From the NCBI GenBank assembly GCA_035640455.1, contig DASQWB010000153.1:1-31244 (forward strand): 31,244 nt of DNA. The letters are read 5' to 3'. A program made the translations under genes and the position numbers. Source of the DNA: AC-50 sp035640455 (GTDB taxonomy: Bacteria; Actinomycetota; Thermoleophilia; Gaiellales; Gaiellaceae). This document shows positions 15,668-22,522 of the stretch, piece by piece (positions within the stretch are counted from its first letter, which is position 1; each line of letters begins with the position of its first letter). The notes beneath the pieces were generated by a model. That model was given only the letters and a program-made list of their open reading frames with translations. It did no database searches and had not been told where the DNA came from.

Positions 15668-16639
15668 GTGAGATACCTGTACGGAGCGGCGCACGAGCAG
15701 TTCCCGCCGGACGACCTGCTGCGGCAGGCGGTCGAGGCCGAGGAGGCGGGCTTCGACGGCGTCGCCTGCAGCGACCACTTCCAGCCGTGGTGGGAGCCGG
15801 GCGAGTCGGGGATGGCGTGGGTCTGGCTCGGCGCGGCCGGCCAGGCGACGAAGCGGGCCACGATCGGCACCGCCGTCACCCCCGCGCTCACCCGCTATCA
15901 CCCGGCGCTCGTCGCCCAGGCCTGGGCGACGCTCGAGGTGATGTTCCCGGGCCGCACCTTCCTCGGCATCGGCTCGGGCGAGTCGCTGAACGAGAGCCCG
16001 CTCGGCGCGGACTGGCCGCCGCCGGCCGTCCAGCTCGTCGCGATGGAGGAGGCGCTCGAGCTGATCCGTCGGCTCTTCGCCGGCGAGCGCGTGACGCAGG
16101 ACGGCCGCTTCCCGACGAAAGACGCCTTCCTGCACACGCGGCCCGAGCGCGCGCCGCCGATCTACGTCTCCGCCTTCCACGACGGCGCGGCGCAGGTCGC
16201 TGCACGGTTCGGCGACGGCCTCTGGACGCTCGGCGACCCCGACTCGGCGCCCGACATCATCGAGGCGTACGAAGAAGCCTGCGCCGAGGTCGGCAGGGAG
16301 CGCGGCGAGATCGTGCTCCAAGTCCAGTTCTCGTGGGCGCCGGACGACGACGCCGCGCTCGAGGGCGCGCGGGTGTGGAAGGGCGCGCAGCCGGAGGAGT
16401 TCTACACCGACGACTGGCACGACCCGCGCGCGATGGCGACGTACGCCGCGACGAAGGTGCCCGACGAGGAGCTCGCCGAGAAGCTGATCGTCTCGTCGGA
16501 TCCCGACGAGCACGTCGAGCGGATCCGCGAGGTCGAGAAGCTCGGCGCGACCGCCGTCTGCGTGATGAACGTCTCCGGCGCCGACCCGCACGGGGCGATC
16601 GCCGTCTACCGCGAGCAGGTGCTTCCGCGCCTACGCTGA
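15668..16639 (+). CDS. LLM-class F420-dependent oxidoreductase (glucose-6-phosphate dehydrogenase-like)
   Basis: 323 residues of the luciferase-like TIM-barrel family. GFDGVACSDHFQPWW matches the F420-dependent glucose-6-phosphate dehydrogenase subgroup, where the His and Trp contact cofactor F420 and substrate. TIGTAVTPALTRYHPALVAQ and FLGIGSGESLNE are the phosphate and isoalloxazine loops. The ending (VSGADPHGAIAVYREQVLPR) is typical. Likely reduces F420 using a sugar phosphate or other alcohol; the substrate is uncertain. The GTG start gives the expected MRYLYGAAHEQF opening. The 28-bp palindrome lies directly upstream and may regulate it. Confidence 0.9.
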   Translation: MRYLYGAAHEQFPPDDLLRQAVEAEEAGFDGVACSDHFQPWWEPGESGMAWVWLGAAGQATKRATIGTAVTPALTRYHPALVAQAWATLEVMFPGRTFLGIGSGESLNESPLGADWPPPAVQLVAMEEALELIRRLFAGERVTQDGRFPTKDAFLHTRPERAPPIYVSAFHDGAAQVAARFGDGLWTLGDPDSAPDIIEAYEEACAEVGRERGEIVLQVQFSWAPDDDAALEGARVWKGAQPEEFYTDDWHDPRAMATYAATKVPDEELAEKLIVSSDPDEHVERIREVEKLGATAVCVMNVSGADPHGAIAVYREQVLPRLR

Positions 16640-16651
16640 CGCGGATCCCCG

Positions 16652-16657
16652 GATAAT
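16652..16657 (+). promoter_or_regulatory. -10 box of a leaderless promoter for the YqgE/AlgH gene
   Basis: GATAAT, six bases before the GTG at 16664. It lies in the 24-base gap after the LLM gene, with no Shine-Dalgarno. Confidence 0.5.
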
Positions 16658-16663
16658 CCGGCG

Positions 16664-17218
16664 GTGGACGAACACGAGTCGCTGCGCGGGCAGCTCCTGA
16701 TCGCCTCGCCCGCGCTCTTCGACCCCAACTTCCGGCGCGCGGTCGTGCTCGTGACCGAGCACACCGAGGAGGGCGCGATGGGGCTCGTCCTCAGCCGCCC
16801 CACCGAGGCCGCCGTCGCCGACGCCGTGCCGCCGCTCGAGGACCTCGTCGAGGCGGGCGCCTGCGTCTACGTCGGCGGACCCGTGCAGCCGACCGCGGTC
16901 GTCGTCCTCGCCGACTTCGGCGACCCGGAGGAGGCGGCCGCGCTCGTCGTCGGCGACGTCGGCTTCGTCCGGGCCGACGTCGAGCCGGGCGCGCTCCCGA
17001 CCTCGACCCGGCGCGCGCGCGTCTTCGCCGGCTACGCGGGCTGGGGCGAGGGGCAGCTCGAGGCCGAGCTCGAGCAGGAGTCGTGGATCCTCGAGCCGGC
17101 GGTCCCGGACGACGTCTTCGCCGAGGACGCGGAGGAGCTCTGGAGCAGCGTCCTGCGGCGCAAGGGCGGCCAATACGCCGTCGTCGCGCTCATGCCCCCC
17201 GATCCGTCGCTGAACTGA
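16664..17218 (+). CDS. YqgE/AlgH family protein (UPF0301)
   Basis: 184 residues, the usual family length. LRGQLLIASPALFDPNFRRA and VVLVTEHTEEGAMGLVLSRP are the family signature, followed by VYVGGPVQP and the C-terminal GYAGWGEGQLEAELEQESW. The biochemical function of the family is unresolved; some members are described as transcriptional regulators. The GTG start is supported by GATAAT six bases upstream and by the signature beginning eight residues in. The NYN gene follows one base after the stop, so the two likely share an mRNA. Confidence 0.94.
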   Translation: MDEHESLRGQLLIASPALFDPNFRRAVVLVTEHTEEGAMGLVLSRPTEAAVADAVPPLEDLVEAGACVYVGGPVQPTAVVVLADFGDPEEAAALVVGDVGFVRADVEPGALPTSTRRARVFAGYAGWGEGQLEAELEQESWILEPAVPDDVFAEDAEELWSSVLRRKGGQYAVVALMPPDPSLN

Positions 17219-17219
17219 G

Positions 17220-17525
17220 GTGGGCTCGCCGGCGCCGCTCACCGTCGTCGTCGACGCCGAGAACGTGCGGCGCTCGGTCTGGCCGAACGTCTCGCGCGAG
17301 CGGCTCGTCGAGCTCGTCCACCGGTGGGCCGAGGAGCGGGGCTACGACCATCTCGTCGTCTTCGAGGGCGAGGACGAGAGCGCGGACGACCGGATCGTGC
17401 GCGAGGCGGAGCGCCTCGACCGTTACTGGCTCGTCACCTCGGACCGCGAGCTCCGCCGCCGGGCCGGCGACGCCGCCGAGCGCGTGATCGGCGGGGGCTC
17501 GTTCATCCGCGAGCTGACGGGTTAA
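17220..17525 (+). CDS. NYN/YacP-like PIN-fold ribonuclease
   Basis: 101 residues. Acidic residues of a metal-dependent nuclease are placed as expected: VVVDAENVRRS, EGEDESADDRIVREAE and LVTSDRELRRRA. The arrangement fits the YacP/NYN subset of the PIN superfamily, which cuts RNA. It is shorter than Rae1/YacP (about 170 residues) and ends soon after the last strand. GTG at 17220 lies one base after the YqgE/AlgH stop, implying translational coupling; no other signals are seen. Confidence 0.85.
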   Translation: MGSPAPLTVVVDAENVRRSVWPNVSRERLVELVHRWAEERGYDHLVVFEGEDESADDRIVREAERLDRYWLVTSDRELRRRAGDAAERVIGGGSFIRELTG

Positions 17526-17528
17526 GGT
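17523..17528 (+). promoter_or_regulatory. -10 box for the cupin gene
   Basis: TAAGGT overlaps the stop of the NYN gene and lies seven bases before the GTG at 17536. The spacing matches the other leaderless starts of the window and favours 17536 over the GTG at 17527. Confidence 0.4.
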
Positions 17529-17535
17529 GCGACTC

Positions 17536-17934
17536 GTGGAGACGAAGAGGCTTCCTGCACAGCGCGACGCCGTCGCGCCCGACGGCTCGGACGTCCGCAT
17601 CCTGCTCGGCGTTCGCGGCGGCGGGTTGGCCCACTTCGAGCTGGCCCCCAACCAGACCTCGGTCGCGATCAGGCATCGCACCGTCGAGGAGATCTGGTAC
17701 TTCCTCCGCGGTCGAGGCCAGATGTGGCGGAAGTTCGAAGAGCGGGCGGAGATCGTCGACGTGGCACCGGAGGTGTGCATCACGATTCCCGTCGGAACCG
17801 AGTTCCAGTTCCGCTCGCTCGGCTACGAGCCGCTCGCCGCGATCGGCGCCACGACGCCTCCCTGGCCTGGAACGGGTGAGGCGACGATCGTCGAGGGGGC
17901 GTGGGAGCCGACCGTCGAGTCAGGCCCCATCTAG
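17536..17934 (+). CDS. Cupin-domain protein
   Basis: 132 residues. The first cupin motif is visible as VAIRHRTVEEIWYFLRGRGQ (His plus Glu pattern) and the second as VCITIPVGTEFQFRSLGYEP, which lacks the usual histidine, so the metal site may be incomplete. Cupins of this type bind small molecules or act as simple isomerases or epimerases; no substrate is evident. A GTG three codons upstream (17527) is in frame, but the -10-like TAAGGT would then overlap the start. It may be cotranscribed with the two genes before it. Confidence 0.85.
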   Translation: METKRLPAQRDAVAPDGSDVRILLGVRGGGLAHFELAPNQTSVAIRHRTVEEIWYFLRGRGQMWRKFEERAEIVDVAPEVCITIPVGTEFQFRSLGYEPLAAIGATTPPWPGTGEATIVEGAWEPTVESGPI

Positions 17935-18041
17935 AGTCAGCCGCGATAGGGTGGCGTGCCCGCCGCCCGGCTCCCCGTCAACGCCGCTGCGTTCGGTCCT
18001 TGAGGACGCGACGCATTGCTCCTCGCCGGGGAGGATGCCTG
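17935..18041. other. Non-coding gap between cupin and GrpB genes
   Basis: 107 bases between two converging stops. No hairpin terminator, repeat or coding similarity was recognised. Confidence 0.5.
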
Positions 18042-18596
18042 TCAGCGGTCGAGCCGCACGGCGAGTGCCGCGGGCGTCAGGCGCTCGGTGTCCGGCTTCA
18101 GCGTCACGCCCACTCCGGCCAGGACCCGTGCGACGAACGGGTACTTGTCGGCCGTGTACGCGCGACCCGGCGCGCCGGGAGCGGACGCGTGCCGCAGCTT
18201 CCACTCCTCGTACTCGGCCGCGAGCTCGGGATCGGCCCGGAGTGCGTCGCGGAACGCGAGCCGCTCGCGCCAGAGGTCGCTGCCCGGCTCGGTCAGGTGG
18301 AGGCCGTGCGTCGCCTGCCACCACTCGGCCCCGGCGGGCTTCGAGAAGGCGTGCGCCTCGGGGCGGTGCTCGCGATATCCGTAACCGAGCTCAGCGAGCG
18401 GCCGGAAGGCCGCCCGAGCGGCCTCGAGATCGCGGACGCCGGCGATCATGTCGATGACCGGCTTCGCGGCGAGGCCCGGCACCGCGGTCGAGCCGACGTG
18501 GTGGATGGCGCCGTCGAGCCAGGGACGGAGCGCGTCTTCGAGCACGGCCCGCTCGGCTTCGAACCGGCGAGGCCACTCGGGGTCGTAGGGCACCAC
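18042..18596 (-). CDS. GrpB family protein (UPF0157, nucleotidyltransferase-like)
   Basis: 184 residues starting VVPYDPEWPRRFEAE, the standard GrpB opening. IHHVGSTAVPGLAAKPVIDM is the family signature and resembles the GS...D pattern of polymerase-beta-like nucleotidyltransferases. AHAFSKP and HLTEPGSDLWRERLAFRDAL complete the domain. Some members are fused to coenzyme A or acetyltransferase domains; the exact reaction is unknown. The GTG at 18596 was chosen because TACGTT lies six bases upstream; in-frame starts further out would add residues lacking family character. It is divergent from the next gene. Confidence 0.88.
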   Translation of the reverse strand: MVPYDPEWPRRFEAERAVLEDALRPWLDGAIHHVGSTAVPGLAAKPVIDMIAGVRDLEAARAAFRPLAELGYGYREHRPEAHAFSKPAGAEWWQATHGLHLTEPGSDLWRERLAFRDALRADPELAAEYEEWKLRHASAPGAPGRAYTADKYPFVARVLAGVGVTLKPDTERLTPAALAVRLDR

Positions 18597-18602
18597 GGCA
18601 CC

Positions 18603-18645
18603 AACGTACCGCGGGACGCCTCCGGCCCCGTCTGTCGTAGTACGA
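18603..18645. promoter_or_regulatory. Divergent promoter region with 11-base palindrome
   Basis: Minus strand TACGTT (18603-18608) lies six bases before the GrpB GTG. Plus strand TAGTAC (18638-18643) lies five bases before the GTG at 18649. TCGTA-G-TACGA (18635-18645) is a perfect small palindrome overlapping the plus -10 and might be an operator. Confidence 0.35.
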
Positions 18646-18648
18646 GAC

Positions 18649-19149
18649 GTGATCGAGCTCTTGGCGGCGACCGTGCTCGCGCCGTGGGCGCATCCGCTCA
18701 GGTTCGGGCCGCTCGTCGGCTGGCGGAGAGGCGCGAGCGGCACTGCGCCCTCGCTCTACGACAACGTGAGCAGGCGCGTCCGGGCGCCGAAGATGTCGAC
18801 GGCCTGGATCGCGACGAGGAACGTGCGCTACCGCGACGGGGTGACCTCGGACCCGCCGAATCGAACGCTCGTGCATCTGCCGCGCGACGGCGTGATCGTC
18901 TGGGCCGTCATCTTCCAGTCGCGACCGGGCGGGCAGAGACCGATCCGGCTCGACCTTCGCCGCGCGAGGCACTACGCGTGCTGCGAGGGCGCGTATCTCA
19001 CCGCCGGCTCGTACGAGCTCGCCGGGCTCGGGCCGGGTCGCGCGTACGCGGTGATCGTGCGGATCTACTTCGGCTCGCGCCCCGACCGCCGGGACCGTAC
19101 GCGGGCGCAGCGCGCGCTCGACCGCCTCGAGCTGCCCCGCCGCCGCTGA
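18649..19149 (+). CDS. Hypothetical protein, one hydrophobic N-terminal segment
   Basis: 166 residues from a GTG. A short hydrophobic start (IELLAATVLAPWA) could be a signal sequence or anchor but is weak. The body is strand-rich and basic, with AWIATRNVRYRDGV, RTLVHLPRDGVIVWAVIFQS and YLTAGSYELAGLGPGRAYAV, the last two resembling a beta-sandwich. It ends in a strongly basic tail (RPDRRDRTRAQRALDRL). Codon pattern and the divergent promoter support a real gene. No family was recognised. Confidence 0.65.
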   Translation: MIELLAATVLAPWAHPLRFGPLVGWRRGASGTAPSLYDNVSRRVRAPKMSTAWIATRNVRYRDGVTSDPPNRTLVHLPRDGVIVWAVIFQSRPGGQRPIRLDLRRARHYACCEGAYLTAGSYELAGLGPGRAYAVIVRIYFGSRPDRRDRTRAQRALDRLELPRRR

Positions 19150-19213
19150 CTTACAGAATGCTTGCGCCGAATCCTCGGCGCGTTAACAGCCGCGTCCTAG
19201 CGTTTTGGCCCCG

Positions 19214-21241
19214 ATGAGGCTCCGCACTGCGCTCCCGAGCGCACTCGTCGTCCTCGCCCTCGCGCCGGCGGCGCACGCGGCGTCGCGGCAGCCACGGATC
19301 CTCTACGCCGGCGACTGGACCGGCACGATGCAGATCTTCGCCGCCGATCCGTCCGGGCGCGCGCCGGTCAGACAGGTGACGTTCGCTCGTCCCGAAGGGC
19401 CCTGCTACTGGGCCGCGGCCTGCGGCTTCACGAGGCCCCTCTCCTCGCCGGACGGCCGCCGGCTCGCATACTGGAGCGGCGGCGCCGCTTTCCAGCCGCG
19501 GACGCTCTGGCTCGCCCGCGCCGACGGCACCGGCGCGCACGCGATCGGCCCCGCGCTCGACGCGGCGTGGGCGCCCGGCTCGCGGCGGCTCGCCTATTCG
19601 ACGGCGGATGGGGTGCACGTGCTGACGACGAAAGGCTCCGACCGGATCGTCGACCCGCGGAGCGCCGTCCAGCTGCACTGGTCGCGGGACGGCAAGACCC
19701 TCGCCTTCGTCGGCGCCGGAGGCCTGAGCCTGCTCCGCGGCGGCCACGCGCGCGTCCTCGTCTCCGCGACGCCGTCGTCCTTTGCGTGGGCGCCGGACGG
19801 GCGTCGCATCGCCTACGGGACGCCGGAGGGAATCTATTTCGTCGGCACGGCAACCGGCCGGACGCGGCTCGTCTACCGAGCGCAGGCGACGCCGCCCTTG
19901 CCGCCCACCCCACTCGAGCTCACGTTCGCGCCGAACGGCCGCCGCCTGGCATTCGTCCTCGGCGCCGAGATCCGCATCCTCGACATGCGGACGCTTCGCG
20001 CCCGGACGCTGCGCATGGAGGGCCACGACCTCGCCTGGTCGCCGGACGGCCGGAGCCTGCTCTACGTCGAGGGCGCGGAGAGCTCGAACGCCGACGCGAT
20101 CACGACCGGCGACGTCAAGACGGTCACGCCGAGCGGACGTGTCCGCACCGTCGTCTCCGCCTCGAGGCCCTACGGCGGCCAGATCGTCTCGGCCGCCTGG
20201 ACGACGCCCGCCCGCGGCGTGCGCTACCGGGCGCCGCAGCAGGTCGACGGCGTCTTCGCCGGCGGGCCTGTGCAGGAGCTCGTCGCCGACGGCGGCCGCG
20301 TCGCCTTCGTCGCCTGCGGCGGCGTCTCGGCCTGGACGCCGGCGACGGGCGCCGTCGCCGCCGTCGAGACCCAGAGCGAGTGCCGCGCGCCGTTCAGCCG
20401 CGGCCACGTCTATTCGCTCGGCCTCGCCGGCGACCGCGTCGCGTGGGTCGAGAAAGGATGGGGGCTCTGCTTCCACTGGACGGCGCGCGAGGCGACGCTC
20501 GGCGCCTCGCCCCTCGACCTCGGCACCGGAACCGGCTGCCTCGGCAGCGCGCCGGCGGCGGGGATCGGCACGACGATGGGCGCGGGCTCGCTGCTCGTGC
20601 GCAGCGCCTGGAAGCTCCACTACGACAGCGGCGCGACGATCGTCGACGAGCAGACGGTCGAGCGGGTCGACCTTGGCGGCTGCCCCTGCCCTGCGCTCTC
20701 CTCCAGCCCGGGGCCGTACACGCCGCTCGACGTCGACGCGGGCCGGATCGTCGTCAGCGGCCAGAACGAGACGCGCATCCTCGCGGCGGACGGCTCGATC
20801 CTGCTCGCGCTGCCCGTGCCCACCCTCGCCGCCCAGCTGAGCGGCTCCGACCTCGTGCTCGCCGCCGGCGGGGAGCTGCGCGTCTACGACGCGGCGACCG
20901 GCGCGCTGCGGGCGAGCTGGCCGCTGCCGGCGCAGCCCGCCGGTCACGACTGCGACCTCTTCGGCGACCCGAGCTGCCTCCAGCCGGCGAGGCTCAGGCT
21001 CGGCGACGTCGCCCACGGCATCGCTGTCTACGTCCTCGACGCCCAAGTGCACGTGCTCCGGCTCGCCGACGGCGCCGACCGGGTCGTCGGCCCCGGCACG
21101 CTCGCCCGCTTCACGGACGCCGGACTCGCCTTCGCCGACGGCGCGCGGATCCGGCTCGTGCCCTACGACCGGCTGCCGCTGCGCCTGAGAGCTTCGAGCC
21201 GCTCGAGACTCGCGGCCGGCCACAACGCGTTCAGGTCGTAG
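19214..21241 (+). CDS. Secreted PD40 (TolB/WD40-like) beta-propeller protein
   Basis: 675 residues with a signal peptide (LRTALPSALVVLALAPAAHA). At least six PD40 blade motifs are seen in the first half: SSPDGRRLAYWS, APGSRRLAYST, WSRDGKTLAFVG, WAPDGRRIAYGT, FAPNGRRLAFVL and WSPDGRSLLYVE. The second half continues as less regular propeller-like repeats. Such proteins are extracellular or periplasmic and act in binding or in peptidase-like scaffolds. The ATG at 19214 was preferred to an upstream TTG (19205) because the signal peptide begins there and TAGCGT (19198-19203) is ten bases before it. Its last 79 bases overlap the convergent GFA gene. Confidence 0.85.
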   Translation: MRLRTALPSALVVLALAPAAHAASRQPRILYAGDWTGTMQIFAADPSGRAPVRQVTFARPEGPCYWAAACGFTRPLSSPDGRRLAYWSGGAAFQPRTLWLARADGTGAHAIGPALDAAWAPGSRRLAYSTADGVHVLTTKGSDRIVDPRSAVQLHWSRDGKTLAFVGAGGLSLLRGGHARVLVSATPSSFAWAPDGRRIAYGTPEGIYFVGTATGRTRLVYRAQATPPLPPTPLELTFAPNGRRLAFVLGAEIRILDMRTLRARTLRMEGHDLAWSPDGRSLLYVEGAESSNADAITTGDVKTVTPSGRVRTVVSASRPYGGQIVSAAWTTPARGVRYRAPQQVDGVFAGGPVQELVADGGRVAFVACGGVSAWTPATGAVAAVETQSECRAPFSRGHVYSLGLAGDRVAWVEKGWGLCFHWTAREATLGASPLDLGTGTGCLGSAPAAGIGTTMGAGSLLVRSAWKLHYDSGATIVDEQTVERVDLGGCPCPALSSSPGPYTPLDVDAGRIVVSGQNETRILAADGSILLALPVPTLAAQLSGSDLVLAAGGELRVYDAATGALRASWPLPAQPAGHDCDLFGDPSCLQPARLRLGDVAHGIAVYVLDAQVHVLRLADGADRVVGPGTLARFTDAGLAFADGARIRLVPYDRLPLRLRASSRSRLAAGHNAFRS

Positions 21242-21642
21242 AAGACCTCGAACGCCGGCGTCGAGTCGGGGAGCGCCACCCAGGCCACCTTCGACCTCGT
21301 GTAGATGTGGACGTCGGGCGTCACGCTCCCCGGGTCGTCGAGCGTCCCGCCGCGGACGAACCGCAGCTCGGGGCCGCCGTACTCGCTGAAGACCGCCACC
21401 TGACATCTCGGGCAGCGGTAGATGCGCTGCGTGCTGCCGTCGTCGCGCGGGGCGTCCACCGGCTGCGGCTCGCCCGAGAGCAGCTCCACCCGCTCGGCTT
21501 CGATCAGCAGGTTGATGACGAACGCGCTACCCGTCTGCCGCTGGCAGTTCAGGCAGTGACAGCAATGGACGAAGAGCGGATCGGAGGTGAGCCGGTAGCG
21601 AACCGCGCCGCAGGCGCAACCTCCTTCGCGTGGCGCATCCAC
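21163..21642 (-). CDS. GFA-family (CENP-V/GFA domain) protein
   Basis: 159 residues. The zinc-binding cysteines of the glutathione-dependent formaldehyde-activating family are all visible: GGCACGAVRY, VHCCHCLNCQRQTGSAF and YRCPRCQVAVFSEYGG. The family binds Zn in two sites; many actinobacterial members are not true Gfa enzymes, and the substrate here is unknown. The GTG at 21642 follows TACTGT (plus-strand 21650-21655) by seven bases, again leaderless. The C-terminus (RLEALRRSGSRS) is encoded in DNA shared with the end of the PD40 gene. Confidence 0.93.
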   Translation of the reverse strand: MDAPREGGCACGAVRYRLTSDPLFVHCCHCLNCQRQTGSAFVINLLIEAERVELLSGEPQPVDAPRDDGSTQRIYRCPRCQVAVFSEYGGPELRFVRGGTLDDPGSVTPDVHIYTRSKVAWVALPDSTPAFEVFYDLNALWPAASLERLEALRRSGSRS

Positions 21643-21649
21643 CCGCGGG

Positions 21650-21655
21650 ACAGTA
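21650..21655 (-). promoter_or_regulatory. -10 box of a leaderless promoter for the GFA-family gene
   Basis: Minus-strand TACTGT, seven bases before the GTG at 21642. It lies in the 17-base gap downstream of the nucleotidyltransferase gene. Confidence 0.4.
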
Positions 21656-21659
21656 TGCG

Positions 21660-22436
21660 TCAGCGAAGCCCGGCGAGGCGCTGCGCGACCGTATCGGCGT
21701 GCGGTAGATCAGCCGCCGCGCCCTCGCGCATGAGCGCAAGAACGGACGCGGCGAGCGCTCCCCGGAGCGCCCCAGGCTCGACCGCGGCGACATGGGCATC
21801 CTCGAGTCGAGCAAGGGTCTCAGCGGGAAGGTCGTCGTAACCCCGGGCCAGCACCACGGGTAGTCCTTGGAGGAGACAGGCAAGCGAGAGCGCGTGGTCG
21901 CGCACGGCGCCGACGTAATGCTCGGCCTGCCAGACACGCCCACGCTCGATGCACGCGCGCGCGTGGAGCGCGTAGACGACGCCCCACCCGAAGATGTCGC
22001 CCGCGACCGCCGGCGTGGGAATGAAGAGGTCCCCCGCGACCGGCGGCGTGGGAACCTCGGACGCGTCCGTCGCTGTCTCGCCGAACAGAAGCCGGAATCG
22101 TGGCCCGGCGGGACGAAACCGAGCGGCCGGAGTCATCGAGAGGTCGAACTGAAGCGCGTCCGGTAGCAGGAACACGCGGTAGATGGTCGGACCACGCTCG
22201 AGGTCGGCAAGGTGCACCGCGTCGAGCTCGTCGATGAGCGTGCGCGTCCAATCGGCGAGCACGTCGGCGACCGGCACGTGGTCGGCGATGCCGAAGGTGA
22301 GGTCCAAGTCGGAGAAGCGGTCGCCGCCGTCCACGGCGAGCGAGCCCACGGCGGCTCCGGCAACGACGCGCTCATCCTCCTCCGCGAGCCGTAGCAGGCG
22401 CTCGCGGAGAGCATCCCGCTGCTCAACGGTGAACAC
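21660..22436 (-). CDS. Nucleotidyltransferase-fold protein
   Basis: 258 residues. VAGAAVGSLAVDGGDRFSDL followed by DLTFG is the GS-x(n)-DLD motif of the polymerase-beta/aminoglycoside nucleotidyltransferase fold, with LQFDLSMTP as the likely third acidic strand. The C-terminal helical half (AEHYVGAVRDHALSLACLL) resembles the HEPN-like partner region of kanamycin-type enzymes. It may modify a small molecule or drug; no resistance phenotype can be claimed. An 11-residue tandem repeat (PTPPVAGDLFI / PTPAVAGDIFG) lies mid-protein. The GTG start follows TAGAAT (22445-22450 on the plus strand as ATTCTA) by eight bases. Confidence 0.85.
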   Translation of the reverse strand: MFTVEQRDALRERLLRLAEEDERVVAGAAVGSLAVDGGDRFSDLDLTFGIADHVPVADVLADWTRTLIDELDAVHLADLERGPTIYRVFLLPDALQFDLSMTPAARFRPAGPRFRLLFGETATDASEVPTPPVAGDLFIPTPAVAGDIFGWGVVYALHARACIERGRVWQAEHYVGAVRDHALSLACLLQGLPVVLARGYDDLPAETLARLEDAHVAAVEPGALRGALAASVLALMREGAAADLPHADTVAQRLAGLR

Positions 22437-22444
22437 GAGGCGCG

Positions 22445-22450
22445 ATTCTA
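22445..22450 (-). promoter_or_regulatory. -10 box for the nucleotidyltransferase gene
   Basis: Minus-strand TAGAAT, eight bases before the GTG at 22436, close to consensus TATAAT; leaderless arrangement. Confidence 0.45.
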
Positions 22451-22522
22451 TTCCTGCGTGTGATCCGAGCCTGAAAGCACAACGAGGGTTGAGGGTGCCG
22501 GCGTGGCACGATCCCCGACGGC

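Noticed and set aside
17935..18041. A terminator or small RNA between cupin and GrpB
   Set aside because: No convincing stem-loop or conserved pattern could be drawn.
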